DNA of 64,000 bases from Emergomyces orientalis (taxonomy: Eukaryota > Ascomycota > Eurotiomycetes > Onygenales > Ajellomycetaceae). The position numbers were made by a program, and so were the translations under genes. Location of the stretch: the NCBI GenBank assembly GCA_002110485.1, contig MOWL01000093.1:1-64000 (forward strand). Direction: 5' to 3'. Under the pieces are notes generated by a model. That model was not told where the DNA came from, searched no databases, and worked only from the letters and a program-made list of their open reading frames with translations. Shown here piece by piece: positions 19,141 through 31,596 of the stretch (its first letter is position 1; every line of letters begins with the position of its first letter).

Positions 19141-20641
19141 TGTTGGAGAAAGATTTATAGATAGTCTCGTCATCCGCTTCGTTGGACCAGGCTGCGGGAA
19201 AGGAGCAGAAGGGTATATGGTCCATCTTCAGCTAATAGGCCGAATGCATTTCCCTTCATAAGTGACAACATCGGTTTGGTGATGGTTTGGAAAATGCAGT
19301 CAGCAATGATGCCCTTAATCTCTCTGACTGGTTGAAATGCCGCAAGAAATATATCCACTACAAACCCTACAAGCCAAGCATCCAGTATAAACGTGTGTGT
19401 CCAGTGTGTATTCCGGAACCCAGATGGGGTTTTATTCGCTAGTGTTTTTGTGGTTTCGGACATGTATTGGGCCTTCGATGTTTCAGTAGCAGCGGGTATG
19501 GCTCTCACCTCTTCGAAGATTTCCGGGTAGGGGATTCCATGCGCATTTGCGAGGTGAACGCTGATTCTTTCAGTGGCACGGCTGAGAGTAAATGCTGTGA
19601 AACCATTGCTGTTACTTGGGTATTTATTGGTGTCTCTCCCGAGGTTCACATATGCGTCTAGAAAAGCTTGTTTTTGATCCATGTTGAACACTCGCATCCC
19701 TTGCCACATCGATCCTTGTGGGTATAGATTCATGGTGAACTTAGTGACGATTCCACGATTGTTCTCTCTTCCACACAATGCGAAGAACATTTCCGGATGT
19801 CCCACGTCAATATTGAGAATTCCGCCATGGGCACCCACAATTTGTTCACAAACCATCGCGGTTAATGCTATGCTATATCCAGAAAACTTGGGAATTGTAA
19901 GCTAACTTCATAGTTTCTAACATTGTCACAAGCCCAACCATACAAATTGGACAGAAAAGAAATGCCGCCTAGAATAAATTTTCAGCCTTGGTTTTCAGCT
20001 TCTACAGGAATCATATCAGTTATGGACACTTACTTCCTAGGATATGCCCTGTAACCCCTACATAAGCAGCACGAGCGCCCACAGCTGCGAGATTGTGGAC
20101 CTCCCACGCTCTATATACCTCATACCACGTATTCCCCGTGGCCAAAACCGCAGTTTCGTTATCCGGGGCTACTATTATTTCGTTAATGGAACGCGTATCG
20201 AAAGTCATACCATCCTGGATATTAGATGCGCCTGGGAACGTAGCGTGTCCGCCATTTCTCACGCCAAATGTGCAGTTTACTTCTGGAATAACGAACATAG
20301 CGAAGGATACTTGTTTGACGTTTTCGGGCCGGAAAATACACATTGGCTGGACTTTTGATTGTTGTTGTGACCCAAAGCTCGCTTGGAACTGACTGTATTT
20401 GTCGTTTCATGGGAATGCGAATGTGCCTGTGTACACCTTGGAGAGGTAAAAGCAAGCGAACTCGCAACGGGCGGAGGAGGATGGTATGCCTTTCGCCAAA
20501 TTTAGGGAGGATTGGTAGCTTTTCAAGGGAACCATCGTGATAGACTGAGAGAGGAGTAAGGTCGATATCCAGTGGTTCGATAACCACCACATGGTTGCTC
20601 AGGAGAATCGAAACGAGTGCAAGATAGCAGCTTAACCTCAT
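19141..20641 (-). pseudogene. Decayed FAD-linked oxidoreductase (FAD_binding_4, berberine-bridge type)
   Basis: Intact relatives are secreted, covalently flavinylated oxidases. A signal-peptide-like start is at 20641 (MRLSCYLALVSILLSNHVVV). A frame change then leads to SARCEFACFYLSKVYTGTFA. An in-frame TGA at 20409-20407 follows, and the same frame continues KYSQFQASFGSQQQSKVQP and PENVKQ. The flavin-attachment motif VRNGGHATFPGAS and then GVTGHILG are clear. A GTAAGT donor near 20034 pairs with TTCTAG ahead of GGISFLSNLYGWACDNVRNYE at 19968. The next intron seems to have lost its acceptor (AACAA in place of CAG). Then IVGAHGGILNIDVGHPEMF and REN-NRGIVTKF follow. A last frame change near 19195 moves to AAWSNEADDETIYKSFSNRF. 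The C-terminal BBE segment is missing. With at least three independent lesions it cannot make a functional enzyme. Confidence 0.8.
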
Positions 20642-21476
20642 CGCTAGGAGCACAGTTGGCAATTTCCTGCCTTCTCAGTAGAAAGGGAACCAAACTCTTC
20701 TTGCGAATGGAAATGTAGACTGAAAGAATATTGGGTGGTTGGAGGCACAAGGAGCGGGGAAGGGTTATGCATATTCCTTGCAGGTAATAGCGGTTACTAT
20801 ACCACAACCCATATTGTTTCCTCAACTAGTTGGCCCCCCAACTACGATGCGTGAATGATGGTCAGATAGAAACGAAAAAAAAAAAAAAAAAAAAGCCTAG
20901 GGCTGACCCTAAAAGAAAGTTTTCTTTTTCAAATAAACTCCCTATGTAGCAGTAATGGGATACATAGAAGCTCATTTTCCCCAATGATGTGTTACAACAA
21001 AGGAAATAACGAAATTTTGACGAATCGCTAATTGAGCGCAAATGAAGCCTTTTATTCAAGTGTTTCTTCCGCGAGTTGCGATGTGAGAATCAAATCTCAC
21101 CGAGAATGGTGGCCCGTGGAGTTGAGATTCGGTAAGATAAAATGTAATTTAAATGAAAAGTTTTCAATAGTGCTAAATTTATATACTGCACCCAACCTCG
21201 GAGCCCCTGAAAGTTCATGTCAGGCTGCCTGATACCTAGCAGTATCTAGAAAGGAGTAGCATAGCATAGGACGTATCCCTTCAGTTAAGAGCATTTGTTT
21301 TGGTCTTGTCTTGTCCTGGGGTATGGGATAATTAAATAAAACCATGGCTGGTTCGTGAAAATATCAATATCTAAAACAGTGAGGCAAGCAAAATGAATCA
21401 TACATGAAGCGAAAATCGGCGTCGGATCTGATACCTTCGGGCTATACCCTCCATTTACATGGTATATATACGCCTA
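20642..21476. other. Intergenic, AT-rich
   Basis: It holds a poly-A run (20874-20894) and no recognisable gene. The right end is the 3' flank of the NmrA-like gene. Confidence 0.5.
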
Positions 21477-22619
21477 CTAAAACGCTGATGCCCAAGCGGC
21501 ATGAAGCCAGTCGCGGAATCTCTGCGGGCTGACGTTGACTAGCGGATGCAAATTCGGGCTCCCAAAGTCATAACAACAAGCTGCCGTCGCTAACAGGTGG
21601 TGTAGGCGCCATTGCTGCAGCAGGTTTCCGGAAGCTTTTGCATAAGACAGAGAATTTTCAAGGGATTCGTCGGTGAGAATGTCTTTTTGGAACTGGGTAC
21701 CTATTAATTAATTTTATTAGTATTAGTCGCTTCTAGCCCCTGTAATATATGAAGAATCAAAAACTACTATATTACCGATAGACGAACGAAATAAAGGAGT
21801 AAATCACACCAAAAACACTCACCACGCATGAGCTCAGCTTCATTCACAACATCAGCCAGCGTCATCCGTTCACCACATACTCTAAATTCCGTCGTCCACA
21901 GCGGCAAATCCAGCGCCGCAACAATATACCGTGCCAAATCTTGCGCGGAAGTCATACACACATACACCGGTTCCCCCAGCACATTAAAGTACGGAATCTC
22001 AGCTTTCATTGTCCGGACATTCATCAGATAACTACCTTCGCCGTCTATATACGTACCCTTCCCAAGTTGCGAGGCAGCCATGCCACCCGGCGCAAAACGC
22101 TCATAGAAGATCCCGCAGGCAAAGACCGCGTATTGCATGCCGTACTGTGCGTAGTGTTGTAGTCGGGAGAGACTATTCACGTTTCCACGGTCTAGGATGT
22201 TAGCTGCTGGGCGCATGGATGGGATGCCTTCAAATTCTGAAGGGACGAAACGCTGGACGTGGAGGTGGGCGGCGGCATCGATTAGGGCGATCTCGGCTTC
22301 TCCTGATATGGTGGAGATGACGGTGTCAATGCCGGTTAGGGCGTATTGGAGGTTGTTGCTATTGGCATAATTGACTTTTAATACTTGCCAGCCTTTCGCA
22401 GTGAGGCCTGGGTTGTTCTGGAAAAAATGCGCGTTAGACTACCAAAAAGAGGGGAATTGCTAGGTAGTAGGGTAGGGTGTAGGGGGAGTGTTCGGCGAAA
22501 TATAATTTTGTACGTACATTTCGGGAAAGAAAGATAAACTGGTGATATGTTTGTGTCGAGATGTAATGGGCAATGTATTGGGCGAGCCCACTAGTCCCAG
22601 CGATTGCTATCTTGATCAT
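21477..22619 (-). CDS. NmrA-like / isoflavone-reductase-like NAD(P)-binding protein, about 306 aa
   Basis: The family comprises atypical short-chain dehydrogenases, acting either as redox-sensing regulators or as reductases in secondary metabolism. Exons 22619-22518, 22417-21823 and 21700-21477 join in phase. Donors are GTACGT and GTGAGT; acceptors are TTCCAG and AATAG. The N-terminal Rossmann motif is IKIAIAGTSGLAQYIAHYI (GxSGxxG-like). Then come VISTISGEAEIALIDAA and the family hallmark RFVPSEFEG near residue 100. A C-terminal helical part ends HPLVNVSPQRFRDWLHAAW. No lesion is visible, unlike the oxidase pseudogene next to it. The track of family features is complete, so it is probably functional. 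Substrate cannot be inferred. Confidence 0.9.
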
Positions 22620-24072
22620 GGTCAAATTATGGGCGAAGTGAAAAGGCTCGAAAATACATGGCCTAGGAGAGGGGCTATATGTAGGAATGAGGAATCAAGA
22701 GTGCAAGCTGCTCTGAGTCAAAGTATGTACCACATTTCATAATTTGTAAAAGATTTCCCTGAACAAAAATCTAGTTTCTTTTTGGAGGCATGGCTAGCCC
22801 TTGGTTTTCAACTCAAAGTCCGCTCTCTGATTCTGTGACAAGGAGGGGTGGGAATAAGAGCGAAATCCATGAACTAATCAAGGTCTTGGGATCAGTCTGT
22901 AATAACTTTCCAATAGAGAATAACGTAAACGGAAATGGGGGGGCGTGCTTGCTGGCTTTAGTGTCGGAAACAATATGAAGCAGAAGAAAGCAAAATTGTA
23001 TCAAGACTTCAGCTGGCCAAACTTCGTTGTAGGTAGGAGCTGCCATATTTGATCAAATATGGTCCTCAGCTCATAGGGCATCGTGATGCCTCAAACTTGC
23101 ATAACCCCTCATTGATTTTGGGACTATGTGACTGTTGCCTCCTGCCTTATGAAAATCAAAAACCTTGCATGAAACGACGTATGCCCAATAGAATTTCTAT
23201 GAACTATCATGCAATTATGAAAGCAAAGTTTAAAAGCACAGAAAAAGTTTAAGATCAATCAACAGACGTCCATTATAGGACGGTGTGAATGGGTTCCATC
23301 CAGCCTTCCGGCAGGGGTCCACATGAAAAGCGAATATTGCCGGTTGATCGACTAATCTATTTCGGTGCACGAAGGACACGTCGCAGCACCAACGTCATGC
23401 AGAACGGTTCAGCATGGATAAGAGGGGTTGGATATAGGGCTTATGTAGCAGAGCCGCAATTGAAGTGCCGCAAGGAATGCTCAACAGGCGACTCGGGCCG
23501 ACCCTGACACACAAAAGTGACCTGTGCGGTTTCAAAAAATAAGGGCGGAGGACGTAATATGGTGAATGCAAATGAGACTTAAAAATCGTAGTGTATGTAT
23601 TTGCGGCATGTCTTTCAGAACCTGGGTCTTCTGAGGTGAGATGCAAAATGATACCCTTTTCGACAGAAGGAAAACGTCATCCCCTTTGGGATGAACGTAG
23701 AGAGTAAATGGCTTGGAGGTGGCAACAAATCCACTAAACAGTGGTCCTAGCAATATGTATACTCCCCAGTTTGTAGGGATTACAGGGACTACTCTTTGCA
23801 GCATCAAGGATTCATGTAGGGAGATTCATGTAGGGAGTAGGCGGGGTGAAGGTCCCAGCAATCGTTGGCTAGAACGAGTTGTGGCCCATGCAGAGTATGG
23901 TATCCCGCATTTCATGTTCGCCTATAGATTCCTTTCCCAAATTCAAGGTTGACAGGCAGCGACCGTTGAAATGTTGAATGTGATTGTTGCCTGTTGTCGA
24001 TAGTCTGACTGTGAGCGTGTCTGGCAGAATCTTGGAAATTGGCATTATTTTATATCACGTGGCTCCGTGTTT

Positions 24073-24105
24073 ACGCGTTTCTTGGCGGCATCGCGTTAAA
24101 CGCGT
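24073..24105. promoter_or_regulatory. Pair of ACGCGT (MCB-like) boxes upstream of the homeobox gene
   Basis: ACGCGT occurs at 24073-24078 and 24100-24105, about 0.7 kb upstream of the homeobox ATG. A third copy is in its second intron (about 25275-25280). ACGCGT is the MluI cell-cycle box bound by MBF (Mbp1/Swi6). Yox1-type homeobox genes are MBF targets in yeasts, so cell-cycle control is a reasonable inference. Confidence 0.45.
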
Positions 24106-24430
24106 CTAAGTGCGAGATCGAATAGGAATGAACTAGACACGAGGAAAAGGAAGAGGAAAACGACAAGACAGGAATCTAGGCTCAATCAGCTCTTTGTGAA
24201 GGGAGTGAGTAGTAATTTGATTGTATGTATTGGATGACCATTGAAACGGTACAGCTGTTAATGCCGAAGTTCCCTGGTTCGTTTCCGTCTCCTGTCACGT
24301 AGTATTCCATCCAACATGCAGTGGATATCAATGTTGAGTCATTGGTGTCAGAAAAAATTGGTTTCAAGGTGTTATATGAAATATCATCATCATTGCCGCA
24401 ACGTGCTAGATAGTTGAAGCATCATGATAT

Positions 24431-24437
24431 GAAGAAG

Positions 24438-24469
<32 letters not shown>

Positions 24470-24479
24470 GAAGAAGAAA
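24431..24479. repeat. GAA trinucleotide microsatellite
   Basis: About sixteen near-perfect GAA units, interrupted once by TAG, in the homeobox promoter region. Confidence 0.9.
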
Positions 24480-24781
24480 TTTCGTGAGGAAGAAGTAGTT
24501 TGGGCGGTTGATATTCCCTCCCCCACTTAGCTGATTTTCGTAGCACCACCAACTGGCCTCGGCGAAACAATCCCGCCGTAAAATAACCTGGATGACCGTG
24601 CGCCTCCTCCGCGTCCACAGCGCGACGCGAGCAATATCAAAACTAACTCCCGTCGCCGCCCTCCACTCCTCTCCTCACGCCGCGTGCATTTCTCACGGTC
24701 AATTTTGCATGCGGAGACTCAATTATCTCCGTAAAAATATTCAACAGGTGATCAATTGTTTTCTACTCCCCGCACCACATC

Positions 24782-26736
24782 ATGAGCGATCCAGAGCAAT
24801 CGTCACAACCAACTGGCGTCCAGGCCTCTACGACGCCACCGTCAGGAGATGCTACGAATAACAACTACGCTTTCCTGGTCCATTCTCAGAAGACTTTAAC
24901 ACAGAATCTACCTCCCAGGGTGGACAACAAAGCTCTGGCGCGGCAAAAACGAAGAAGGACAAGGTATGTTCTTCCCCGCCATCCCTCTCTCCTGCGTGAT
25001 TTTCGAGCTTTGTATACAGCTTTTTCACCTTCCGCTCCGACATTCGCATGACCTTTTCCTTTTTCTCTTCTCTTCTCTTTTCTTTGCTTTTTTGATTGCT
25101 AATTCGCGTCGCAGTCCTGATGACCAAAAGATTCTCGAAGCGGAATATCAACGGAACCCAAAACCAGACAGGGCAACGAGGGCGGAGATTGTCAACAGAG
25201 TTACCTTGGGCGAGAAGGAGGTTCAGGTATGATTTTAAGGATGCGTTATGTTTCTCGGGACACGAGGGGGTCTAACGCGTTCCTTTGATGAAGATATGGT
25301 TTCAAAATCGACGACAAAATGACAGACGAAGATCCAAACCGCTCAATCCAGAGGATTTCAGAGCGTCCAAATCCTCTGGGTCAGACCAGGACGCGACTAA
25401 TGGCGACAACCCTGTAAATCCTGAGAGCCAGTCTACTCAGTTATCAAAGACTAGCCAGGGGACTGATAGTAAAATCAGCAGTGACACAAGACGCGGGTAT
25501 TCATGTATACCACCAAATAGCTCGTTTGGATCTGAAACGGGGGATGAATATAGTGGAACCTTTGGTTCTTCTCAACCGAGTGATTCACAGGTCACCGTCA
25601 TCTCTCAACAGGATAAATTATCACGCGACGAGGCTGGCAAACGGCAAGGGCACGCGGGCGTGAGCAAAGAAGGGGGTGCAACCTTAATAAACGAACAGTT
25701 CCAGATCCAGCCCGTCTGCCGGAAACGGTCCAGGTCTGAGCCTGAGGCCCCAAACACGAACAACAAGCACAGTCCGCCGACTTCAAGCGCATTTATACCA
25801 CCTTCCCTGCGCATATCATTATCGTTCGATGGGGAAGCGGTAGTTCGCAAGGAGGGGGAAACCACCCCATCACCACAAAAGCCCCTCGATTCCATTCGAA
25901 TTTCGATGTCTGCGGATGGCGAGGCATTAATCAGAACTGCGAACGAGGAATCCCCTACGAAAGACCGGACGTCTCTGTTGCACAATACCCGGCCTGCTTT
26001 CGGAGGACTGAGGAGGAGCACCAGCGCTTTTCCCCTTGGGTCATTGAAGGGGATAAAGGAACACCAAGACCCCAAGCCATTCGGCAGATCTCGCGATTCC
26101 CGTAATTGGGAACTGTATTGTGATACTGATGCTCGAACTGCGTTGTTGGGGTCGAAAAATGGTCTTTTATCCTCCACGACTCGCACTGGAAAACTGAGTC
26201 GCCGAAAATCCGACTTGGGCCATGGCCGCAAGGCCCTGATGCCACGAACAAATCTCCCAAACGCCTTACCGCTCTCAGAGGAGCCCCGGGGGAAACGGAA
26301 AAAGCTTTCACGTGCAATGTCCTCATTGGCTCGTTTAGAATCTGGTCACAAAGGATCAGCATCAAAGACAGTGGAGGGACGCATAGATTTCCACACTGGT
26401 GATTCAGACAAGGAAAATTGGATCCCGGGCACGCAGATGTCCGCTGCAAGACGAACTCCTAACAAACAGAAGAGCCGTCTTGGAGCACTTCAGAAACCTA
26501 ACGGAATAAGTGACGGGCAAAATACTAGTAGTCGACCAGTCACGAGCTCTAACAAGACGCATAGGGGCGTTCGAGGCCGTTTCCCTAATCCCAAACCCAA
26601 TACTGCTCATGAGGACGGAGATGATGGAACCGAGAAATATAATGGGGGGCCGGATGAAATATCCCAGCTCAGCCAGGATGAAGATCTGGACTGCATCCAG
26701 GGTTTGCTGTCGTTGAGCCAGGGTGCTTGGAAATAG
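24782..26736 (+). CDS. Homeobox transcription factor, Yox1/RfeB-like, about 578 aa
   Basis: A nuclear DNA-binding regulator. Three exons, 24782-24963, 25115-25226 and 25294-26736, join in phase (GTATGT and GTATGA donors; CTAAC branch point in intron 2; CAG and AAG acceptors). The homeodomain occupies about residues 57-120: KRRRTSPDDQKILEAEY, an extended middle, then GEKEVQIWFQNRRQNDRRR. The recognition helix has the diagnostic WFQNRR, with Gln at the specificity position in QNRRQND. Both introns fall inside the homeodomain. The remaining ~450 residues are Ser/Pro-rich and probably disordered, with two short related elements (ISLSFDGEAVVRKEGE and ISMSADGEALIRTANE). The acidic end is GLLSLSQGAWK. 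Yeast Yox1 represses M/G1 genes; the role here is inferred from the domain only. Confidence 0.9.
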
Positions 26737-28057
26737 TTGGCCGTGGTTGGTCAGCAGACGGAAACTCGTTTTTGGCTATATATACTCTTGGACTTTTTGT
26801 TGTTGGCGTTCTCTGGAAAGGCATGGCTTAATATTGTACAGTAACGGCCATGTTATAGATATGTCTGCGCTTCTTCATGAGAGTCTGGTTATTAAATGGA
26901 TGTTGTATTTTTATATTTGCTCTTCTATGTTGCAACCCCACACTCTATGCCGCCCAGAAATGATGGTGTCTGGAATGGATGACTCAGCATAAAAGCTGTA
27001 TCTTCCGCATCATCCTGCGAGGAATCAACTTTTCGTATACCAACTTGTTTCGCGAAAGAAAAGAAAAGATAAGAAGAAAAATATACAATACACAGCCTCC
27101 ACGATTTATAGAACCTGATTCTGCGGTGGAGCAAACCTCGCTCTGACACCTCTCTCGGGAATTGTTCGCCAGCCAGCCGGGTTCGCCGCTTAATGAATCT
27201 GCGTATCTGCGGGACGTTTGGAAGTCTATCACCTGCTACTATTTGCTTACGGGCGGCCAGCTGTTGGAATCGGCTGCCGCCGGCGATACGACGCCCTGTT
27301 GCTGTGAGTAGCGCCCATGGATGGTTTCCAATATGACTGGGCTTGCCCCCTCAACAAATAAAAATGTTCATATTTGGGCCACATGCCTAGCCCTCCCGCC
27401 CGCCCTCTCCGCTTGATGAGAGCCCCCATGTTCGTTATGAGTTTGCAATAGTAGAGAATAATCCTCTGTTTTTTGACCGTGTTGCAGAGGACCTCTGAAG
27501 TAGTGTACTCCCCACTTTGAATTATTTATCTTCTCTGATCTTTTTACTTTTTTCCTTGTTCCGTCCCGCCTGTTTCTTGGTCATCTGATGTGAGATATGT
27601 TCATCAGAAAAAACTCCCATTGGCGGTGTCGTGGAACCCGAACTATCGGGTAACTAACTCGATGTTCTAGCCACCAAGATCCCCTGTATTTTTACAAATA
27701 TGCACTCATTGCCCAATAAATTCTTCTGTAAACTCGCTTCCGTTCTCGAGTTTTGTTTCAAGAACCTCTGATTCATCCTGATTTCTGTTCTCAATATTGT
27801 ATGGTCCTGTGGCACCAGATGACGACAGAGGCACACACTCCTGCGTAGTTTTATAAAACATTGCTGTCTATTACCTCGCCACCCCATACCTATCTTACAC
27901 ACAAATATCTCCCATGGAATGCAGAGCTAATGGCCTAGCAAAATCCGCGAAATGGCTCCAGATCTCCCCTCTCACTTTGGATCTTCCTCTATACCCACGT
28001 CTGCATTCTACGGCCGGTCTGTTTGAACATACAAAAAGGTTCACTAGCCCCTCTACG
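26737..28057. other. Intergenic region and leader of the amine oxidase gene
   Basis: No separate gene seen. An in-frame ATG at 27914 precedes the preferred amine-oxidase start at 28058 and would add 48 residues. Confidence 0.5.
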
Positions 28058-29892
28058 ATGCACAGGAACCCGCACGTGGGAATAGTCGGAGCGGGCCTAG
28101 CGGGCCTGAGATGTGCAGATATTTTACTAGATCATGGCTTTCGAGTTACTATCCTCGAAGCTAGGGATCGAATTGGCGGTCGCGTATGAAACAATTCTCA
28201 TATTTTTCTTTTCCAGCCGTCGTTCCAGGGTTTAGTTTTCAGCTCTATGTTTTATTGTTCCTTTTTCAGTCACACAGGTGGTAATAATTAAGGTACCACT
28301 GTCTGATCTTCTATTATATACTACTAGGTCTGCCAAAGCGACGTTGGGGGTTTTGATGTGGATGTGTAAGAGCGGCACGGCCTCTGTCTCCTAGAGAGAA
28401 TGACAAAGCTAACTCCTACCTACAGAGGACCGAACTGGATACATGGGACAGAAAACAATCCTATCGCGGATCTCAGTAATAGCTCAAAAACTATTACTCA
28501 CGCATGGGGTGGTCTGCAAAATGTCATTGATACCTCTGGAGAGCCCCTGGGTGAGAAATTAATAAAGAAGATTTCGGACTTTTTATGGGCGACTGTGGAA
28601 AATGCATACGAATATAGTCGTCTTAACAAAGATAACATTCCAGCAGACAAAAGTCTCTTTGACTTTATCAAGGAACGGCTGGAAAAAGCTGACTTTTCGG
28701 AGGTTGAGAAGGAAAAATGCGTTGAGTTGTCGAAGCTATGGGGTTCATACATCGGATCTCCTATTGATAGACAAAGTTTGAAGTTCTTTTTTCTGGAAGA
28801 GTGTTTGGAAGGGAGTATGTTCTTCCCCCTTGCCTTTCTATTCCGCTATAATGATTGAACTGAACCCGTTTTCTCCTAGCCAATCTTTTTGTAGCATCTA
28901 CGTATAAGAAAATCATCAACACAGTCGCCGCCCCCGCGCTCAAACGTGCCGAAATCCATCTGAATGAGCCCGTGGTCAAAATTGAAGCAGAGCCCCGAGT
29001 TTCAGGAATAAACCACCGAGTTAGAGTTACAACTTCAACGAGGATCCAATATGTTTTCGATGAGCTGGTCACCACATTTCCGCTAGGCTGGCTAAAACAA
29101 AACAAATCCGCCTTTCAGCCAGCCCTCCCACCGATTCTCTCCAAAGCCATCGACAACATTTCATACGGCCAATTGGAAAAGGTTTACATCCACTTCCCCT
29201 CCGCCTTTTGGGAAAAACATCCCAATGCAGTTCCCACCACCAGCACAAAACACCCTCTATCCGTCCTGCAACCAAAATCCCAAACCCAACCCCCTGAAAT
29301 CTCCCCATTCACTGAATTCCTCTCCCCGTCCTACGTCGACCGCCCCATCACACCCTTCTGGAACCAGGAATGCGTCTCCCTCGCCGCCCTACCCGGCCCC
29401 TGTGCCCACCCCACCCTCCTCTTCTACCTCTACGGCCCCTCCGCCACCCACCTCATTTCCCAAATCCCCCCCCTACCTCCAACCTCAAAGGAATACCACG
29501 ACACCATCGATACCTTTCTACACCCTTTCTACTCCCGTCTGCCAGGTTATGACCCCTCGTCACCCAATTGCCACCCAACCGCCATCCTCGCCACCCAGTG
29601 GCAGAAGGACCCCTGGGCGGGGAACGGCAGCTACTCGAATTTCCAGGTCGGGCTGGAGCAAGGGGATCGTGATATTGAGATTATGCGAGAGGGCATGGGT
29701 GTTGAGCGCGGGGTATGGTTTGCGGGTGAGCATACGGCGCCGTTCGTTGGGTTGGGGACGACGTCAGGGGCGTATTGGAGTGGGGAGGCGGTTGCGGGGA
29801 GGGTTTGTGAATTCTTGGCTGGAGCCGGTGCTGGGGTGGCGGTGGTGGCGAGGCTTACGGCTACGGACGAGGAGCTGGGTGAGAAGGTTTAG
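28058..29892 (+). CDS. FAD-dependent amine oxidase (FMS1-like polyamine oxidase), about 521 aa
   Basis: It probably oxidises spermine or a related polyamine using FAD. Exons 28058-28183, 28328-28365, 28426-28814 and 28880-29892 join in phase. Donors are GTATGA, GTAAGA and GTATGT; acceptors are CTAG, ACAG and CTAG. The N-terminal dinucleotide-binding motif VGIVGAGLAGLRCADILL is followed by ILEARDRIGGRV, then GPNWIHGTENNPI across the tiny 38-nt exon 2. C-terminal FAD contacts are GVWFAGEHTAPFVGLGTTSG and AYWSGEAVAGRV, at the expected distance. The chosen ATG starts just before the FAD motif, as in relatives. A start at 27914 in the same frame would add a Leu/Ser-rich, weakly mitochondrial-looking extension. 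Fifteen C-terminal residues after the FAD motif are divergent. Assignment to polyamine over other amines is by family resemblance only. Confidence 0.88.
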
Positions 29893-31596
29893 AGTGGGAT
29901 TTTATGTTTAGTGTGGACCCGGGTGACTTCAGGCAATGAGATAGATGGTGGTTGGTTATTCTCGGTCCTATTATCTTTTCCCCTCTCTATTTCGGTCCCT
30001 GGTTTATTTGATATATATATATTTTCTAGCTATTTGATACAGATTGGGCAATGCATATTATACTATACATCCAAGCTGAATATTTACGGGGAGAGATTGA
30101 GGAAAGCTCTCCATTCTCGGTACCCTGTGTGCGATGGTTCCAACCTAGCACATTTTGTCAAGGCATTCTACGTTTTCAGAGTTGGTGTGGCTTGAACCCA
30201 GAAATCCATTCAGCTGAGTGATTGGAAAAAAAACGCTTTTTACGGGCTCGGCCGACCTCTTGTCACAGCCAACTTCTACTTCGACACCAGCTGCATCGCT
30301 ACATAAGTTGGTCAGTTACACACAAAGATATGGGGTAATTTATTTATTGATAGATATATTTCTCCGAAATCCGTACTCAAAATAGGTAGATAGGTAAAAA
30401 GGGCTCAGGTTCTTCTCGTATACGCGATAAATAATTGACACCAGGACGAAGAATGAAAAGGGGCCTTTTTGTGTTGTATCCACGTACAAAAACAAGCAGG
30501 TTCGGCCAGGTCAGGGACGTACGCAAAAAGCATACACGCGTGCGACGTGGGCAGGTGGAATGGGCAACGAAATAGATATAAAACAGAGGCATATACAGCA
30601 CGAGAGACAGCAGATAAACAAGAAAAAAAACAAACTGGGTCGTGCAAGGAAAGCCTACCAAAAAGAAAAGAAAACTGTATCCGCCACATCATCCATCCGC
30701 TTCAAATCGTGGGCGCCGGCAAAAACCAGTGGACCAAAAGTAAAATTAAAAAATAAATAAATAAAAGACATCCACCCCTAGTAATTATAGCAATACCGCT
30801 GCCAAATCTCGCGTCCACGCTTATGTCGTGTATAAAAATAGAATTTGAAACTTGAAACCCGCCGCCCCTGGTGAACCCCTGGCAAAACCTAGATTGGATT
30901 GGGAAATGGGAAGTGCGAGCTTTGGATTTCGTTTGAAAATTGAAGGGGGTAAATGGGTTTGATGGGAATCCCCGTCTTTCGGAAATTAAGTAGGTTGTTA
31001 TGTAAAAAATGGGATTGTATTGCGTGGTTGATAATAAGTTTGTAGAATGGGAGGAGAAAAAACAATTGAGAAACTGTGAGGGTATGAAACGGGAAATGAG
31101 AAATGGAATCATCACAAAAATGGCAGCCGCCCCATATAGAATAGAATATATTTGCCAATAATGTTACGGTTTGTAGTTCTGTTCTAACCCTTTCTTTGCT
31201 TTAATTTGGGCCCGGGAAATTAAACGGGGCGAAACGAATTGGTTGGAAAGAAAAAAAAAAGAAAGTCAAGAAAGGAGGAAATTTGAACGAGAAATGGGGG
31301 AGAGAGAGCGAGCAAGCAAGGACAAAGAAGGATTAAAAATTGGGTATCGCAAATATTGCTCAACCAACGCCAAACGAACTGGTTTCCATGGAAGTAAAAT
31401 ATGACTGGAAAATGGACAAAGTAGTATTGTTACAGCATGTAGATAAACGGGTGGCAACCAAGGAAGAAGAAAAGGGGATTGGAGGAAAGAAGGAAAGAAG
31501 GAAAGAAGTGGATGGCGCCAGGTGTGGACGTGTAAACGGCAATTGGGCAACCAGTGGCGGGAGAGGTCGTATGGACAAATATTACCAATCACCGCT
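29893..31596. other. Convergent 3' region, nothing recognised
   Basis: Lies between the 3' ends of the amine oxidase and the proline-rich protein genes. A-rich and purine-rich tracts (for example 31245-31265) but no gene, RNA or repeat family. Confidence 0.5.

Larger units (their letters stand above)
22620..24781. other. Long intergenic region upstream of the homeobox gene
   Basis: No gene recognised. A direct duplication of GATTCATGTAGGGA lies near 23810-23840. Two ACGCGT boxes and a GAA microsatellite lie in the right third and are listed separately. Open frames of 60-90 codons here show no domain. Confidence 0.5.

Noticed and set aside
30180..30260. T-arm-like GGTTCAAGCC on the minus strand
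   Set aside because: No D-arm, anticodon arm or acceptor stem can be folded around it.
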